44,950 bases of DNA. Source: an uncultured Erysipelotrichaceae bacterium. Lineage in GTDB: Bacteria > Bacillota_I > Bacilli_A > Erysipelotrichales > Erysipelotrichaceae. The notes below the pieces were generated by a model. That model saw nothing but the letters and a program-made list of their open reading frames with translations. It did not search any database and had not been told where the DNA came from. Below, piece by piece: positions 42,291 through 44,950 of this stretch. Position 1 is the first letter of the stretch, and the number at the start of each line of letters is the position of its first letter. Made by a program: the position numbers and the translations under genes. The stretch is from NCBI GenBank assembly GCA_934675465.1, contig CAKUQM010000011.1, positions 1-44,950 of the forward strand, read 5' to 3'.

Positions 42291-43121
42291 ATGGAAAATT
42301 ATAAGAAATTAGCAGCCGAAATAAGAAAGACAATTCTTTTGGGCATGTCTTATGCTCATGCAGGACATGTCGGCGGTTCTATGTCGATGGCTGATTTGTT
42401 GGCGGTTTTGTATGGTGGTGTAATGCATATTGATCCTAAAAATCCTAAGATGGAAGACCGTGATCGTTTGGTTGTTTCTAAAGGGCACTGTGGTTATGGG
42501 GTCTATGGTGCCTTAGCTTTAAAGGGTTATTTCCCTTATGAATGGCTAGAGACAATCAACAAGGCGGGAACAAAACTTCCAAGCCACTGCGATATGAATA
42601 AGGTCCCTGGCATAGATATGACTACTGGTTCTCTAGGCCAGGGCATGTCAACTGGCTTGGGTATCGCCTGGGGTCTTAGATATTTAAAAAGTCCAGCCTA
42701 TACTTATATCATTTTGGGTGATGGTGAATGCCAAGAAGGGCAAGTGTGGGAAGGTGCCTTGTTTGCAGGGACAAGGAAATTAAATAATGTGATTGCCTTT
42801 GTGGATGTAAATAAGAAACAACTTGATGGTTATACTAAGGATATTTGTGATGTTGGTGATTTAAGAGTAAAATTTGAAGATTTTGGCTGGTATGCCCAAG
42901 AAGTAGATGGTCATAATCACAAAGAAATAATCGACGCTATTAATAATGCCAAGAATCAAAAAGATAAGCCTTCGATGATTGTGCTTAATACTATCAAGGG
43001 TAAGGATTGCAGCTTTGCTGAAGATGTTTTCTATAATCACCATATGACATTTACGGATGAACAATATAAAGAAGCAATAGCTAAATTAGATTTAATCATT
43101 AAGGAGTCTGAAAATGTATAA
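42291..43121 (+). CDS. Transketolase, N-terminal (TPP-binding) subunit
   Basis: 276 aa, the usual size of split transketolase N subunits. The thiamine-diphosphate motif GDGECQEG...VNKKQLDG and HAGHVGGSMS near residue 22 are intact. It starts 2 nt after the dehydrogenase stop without a clear ribosome site, implying coupling, and overlaps the C subunit by 8 nt. Such operon-linked split transketolases are often specialised for sugar-acid or pentose pathways rather than the housekeeping pentose cycle. Confidence 0.93.
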   Translation: MENYKKLAAEIRKTILLGMSYAHAGHVGGSMSMADLLAVLYGGVMHIDPKNPKMEDRDRLVVSKGHCGYGVYGALALKGYFPYEWLETINKAGTKLPSHCDMNKVPGIDMTTGSLGQGMSTGLGIAWGLRYLKSPAYTYIILGDGECQEGQVWEGALFAGTRKLNNVIAFVDVNKKQLDGYTKDICDVGDLRVKFEDFGWYAQEVDGHNHKEIIDAINNAKNQKDKPSMIVLNTIKGKDCSFAEDVFYNHHMTFTDEQYKEAIAKLDLIIKESENV

Positions 43122-44076
43122 AGTTTGTAAAAATATTGAAACCGAAACAAGAGAAATGCGCGAAGTTTTTGCGGATACTATGATGAAATTGGCTGAAAAT
43201 GATAAGAAAGTCATTTATCTTGATGGCGATATTATGAATTCTATTAAGATGGTTCCTTTCTCAAAGAAGTATCCTGAACAAACAATAGATTGTGGCATTC
43301 AGGAAGCTAATATGGTTGGTGTAGCAGCTGGTATGTCTAGTGTTGGTTTGATTCCTTATGCTCATACTTTTGCCCCATTTATCACAAGAAGAGCGATGGA
43401 CCAGGTTTTTATGTCTTGTGCCTACGCAAAATTGAATGTTCGTTTAATTGGTTCTGACCCTGGTATGACAGCTACAAGTAATGGTGGGACTCATTTTGCC
43501 TTAGAGGATATTGGCACATTAAGAAGTATACCTAATGTAACTATTATCGATCCAAGTGATTCAACCATGCTTAAAGATTGTTTAATAAAGACAAAAGATT
43601 TATATGGCGTTTACTATATGCGTTTGTCTCGTAAGAAAGTAGATAAGATATATGAGGATGATTCAACTTTTGAAATTGGTAAGGCTAATCTAGTAAGAGA
43701 AGGGAAAGATATAACCATAATTGCCAATGGCTTTGCGGTAGGTGATGCGATTAGAGTTTCTGATAATTTATATAAGGAAGGAATTTCGGTAAGAGTACTT
43801 GATATGTTTACAATCAAACCAATCGACAAGGAAGCAATCATTAAGGCTGCCAAAGAAACAAAAGCTATCATCACTGTTGAAAATCATAATATCATTGGTG
43901 GTTTAGGAAGTGCAGTAAGTGAAGTATTATGTGAAAACTGTCCATGTATCTTAAAAAGATTAGGCGCAAAAGACCGTTTTGGTGAAGTAGGTGACTTGGC
44001 TTATCTAAAGAAGACCTTTGGCGTTTCTTATGATGATATTAAGGAGGCAGTATTAGAAATGAAGTCAAGTTTATAA
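43114..44076 (+). CDS. Transketolase, C-terminal subunit
   Basis: 320 aa, the pyrimidine-binding and C-terminal domains. The conserved GIQEANMVGVAAGMS segment (near 62-76, with the catalytic-type Glu), SDPGMTATSNGGTHFALEDIG and the C-terminal VENHNIIGGLGSAV motif are present. AAGGAG precedes the ATG within the N-subunit gene. Together the two form the active enzyme that transfers two-carbon ketol units. Confidence 0.93.
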   Translation: MYKVCKNIETETREMREVFADTMMKLAENDKKVIYLDGDIMNSIKMVPFSKKYPEQTIDCGIQEANMVGVAAGMSSVGLIPYAHTFAPFITRRAMDQVFMSCAYAKLNVRLIGSDPGMTATSNGGTHFALEDIGTLRSIPNVTIIDPSDSTMLKDCLIKTKDLYGVYYMRLSRKKVDKIYEDDSTFEIGKANLVREGKDITIIANGFAVGDAIRVSDNLYKEGISVRVLDMFTIKPIDKEAIIKAAKETKAIITVENHNIIGGLGSAVSEVLCENCPCILKRLGAKDRFGEVGDLAYLKKTFGVSYDDIKEAVLEMKSSL

Positions 44077-44092
44077 GGCTTGGCTTTTCTTC

Positions 44093-44123
44093 TATACAAA
44101 TAATTGTATATTTGTGGTATTAT
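44093..44123 (+). promoter_or_regulatory. TACAA-N4-TTGTA operator and promoter of the SDR gene
   Basis: TATACAA-ATAA-TTGTATA (44093-44110) is a perfect 7-bp-arm palindrome. Its right arm continues into TATATT (44107-44112), the same fusion to a -10-like box seen before eda and dhuI. A second option for the -10 is TGGTATTAT (44115-44123), an extended -10 element directly downstream. Confidence 0.65.
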
Positions 44124-44146
44124 TCCCTCGTAAGGAGATTATAGGA

Positions 44147-44950
44147 ATGTTTGATATGAATCAATTTAATCTTGAGGGTAAGATTGCTCTTGTGACTGGT
44201 GCTAGTTATGGCATTGGTTTTGCGATAGCTACTGCTTTATCTAAGGCGGGTGCAACTATCTGTTTTAATGAAATTAATGAAGAAAAGAAACAAAATGGTT
44301 TATCAGCTTATGAAAAAGAAGGCATTAAAGCTTATGGTTATGTTTGTGATGTAACTAAGGAAGATGAAGTTAATAAATTAGTAAAAAAGATTAATGAAGA
44401 AGTTGGAGTTATAGATATCTTAGTTAATAATGCTGGTATTATTAAGAGAATTCCAATGTGTGATATGAGTGTCGAAGAGTTTAGACAAGTGATTGACGTT
44501 GATTTGAATGCACCTTTTATCGTATCTAAGGCTGTAATTCCAGGTATGATTGAAAAAGGTCATGGTAAGATTATTAATATTTGTTCAATGATGTCAGAAT
44601 TAGGTAGAGAAACCGTTAGTGCTTATGCAGCTGCTAAGGGTGGTCTTAAGATGTTAACACGTAATATTTGTTCCGAATATGGTGAGGCTAATATTCAATG
44701 TAACGGTATTGGACCTGGTTATATTGCGACTCCTCAAACAGCGCCATTAAGAGAAAAGCAGGCTGATGGAAGTCGTCATCCATTTGATCAATTTATTGTC
44801 GCAAAGACTCCTGCTGGTAGATGGGGTACTCCTGAGGATTTAATGGGTCCTGCAGTCTTTCTTGCCAGTGATGCTTCTAACTTTGTCAATGGACATATTC
44901 TTTATGTAGATGGCGGTATCTTAGCTTATATTGGTAAACAACCACAATAA
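44147..44950 (+). CDS. dhuD: SDR dehydrogenase, DhuD / gluconate-5-dehydrogenase type
   Basis: 267 aa, complete, ending at the last base of the window. The Rossmann motif TGASYGIG is at 18-25, NNAGI near 95, Tyr160 and Lys164 form the YAAAK catalytic pair, and the C-terminus ends ILAYIGKQPQ. The NICSMMSELGRETVS and GPGYIATPQTAPLRE segments resemble, from memory, the streptococcal enzyme first annotated as gluconate 5-dehydrogenase and later shown as DhuD, which reduces 3-deoxy-glycero-2,5-hexodiulosonate to KDG. The start at 44147 follows AAGGAG; an in-frame start 11 codons upstream lies in the promoter. KduD is the alternative name for a similar reaction. Confidence 0.82.
   Translation: MFDMNQFNLEGKIALVTGASYGIGFAIATALSKAGATICFNEINEEKKQNGLSAYEKEGIKAYGYVCDVTKEDEVNKLVKKINEEVGVIDILVNNAGIIKRIPMCDMSVEEFRQVIDVDLNAPFIVSKAVIPGMIEKGHGKIINICSMMSELGRETVSAYAAAKGGLKMLTRNICSEYGEANIQCNGIGPGYIATPQTAPLREKQADGSRHPFDQFIVAKTPAGRWGTPEDLMGPAVFLASDASNFVNGHILYVDGGILAYIGKQPQ

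Noticed and set aside
44077..44093. Terminator after the transketolase C subunit
   Set aside because: The AAGGCTTGGCTTTT stretch looks hairpin-like at first, but the arms are not complementary and there is no proper T-run.

Overview
The window is about 45 kb of AT-rich, gene-dense chromosome. Gene content and style (c-di-AMP cyclase cdaA-ybbR-glmM, a T-box leuS, scpAB, a Bce-type peptide-antibiotic module, short intergenic gaps, TGA used as a stop) point to a low-GC Bacillota. I infer an anaerobic gut lineage near the Erysipelotrichia, but no rRNA is present to settle this. I see no insertion sequence, prophage, CRISPR array, tRNA or rRNA.

Layout: 200-14120 is an envelope and signalling block. 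A TraB-family membrane protein diverges from cdaA-ybbR-glmM, which is followed by a two-component system, an alpha/beta hydrolase, a membrane-anchored MurF-like ligase, an SPFH protein, ddl, deoD, an unannotated 32-codon membrane peptide and a VanY-type lipoprotein carboxypeptidase. Then come pta and a MATE transporter. 16554-21781 is a hexuronate block: an IclR regulator diverging from eda-kdgK-uxuA-uxuB. 21867-25897 holds housekeeping genes (ArsC/Spx-like, rpiB, scpAB, Mrp/ApbC, PPC-domain protein). 25940-30317 is a Bce-like regulator/kinase/ABC module with a matching operator. 30310-34879 holds a GH13 glucosidase and T-box-controlled leuS. 34907-37920 is an iolC-like kinase plus iron alcohol dehydrogenase diverging from a DeoR regulator. 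38778-44950 is a second sugar-acid block: a DhuI-type isomerase and an Asp/Glu-racemase-like protein, a YhfZ-like GntR regulator, an iron alcohol dehydrogenase with a split transketolase, and a DhuD/gluconate-5-dehydrogenase-type SDR.

How the genes connect: the two sugar-acid blocks, more than 20 kb apart, meet at 2-keto-3-deoxygluconate (KDG). UxuB and UxuA make it from fructuronate. The DhuI-like and DhuD-like enzymes would make it from the 4-deoxy-hexosulose-uronate released from unsaturated glycosaminoglycan or pectin sugars. KdgK and Eda consume it. The promoters of eda, the dhuI-like gene and the SDR gene carry the same element, TACAA-N4-TTGTA, with its right arm fused to the -10 box, which suggests one regulator for a split KDG regulon.

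Two other regulatory patterns stand out. One is a recurrent TATAAT-like hexamer exactly 6 nt before ATG in genes without a Shine-Dalgarno sequence, consistent with leaderless mRNAs. The other is a double ATTGTCGACAAT palindrome between the YhfZ-like regulator and the dehydrogenase/transketolase operon.
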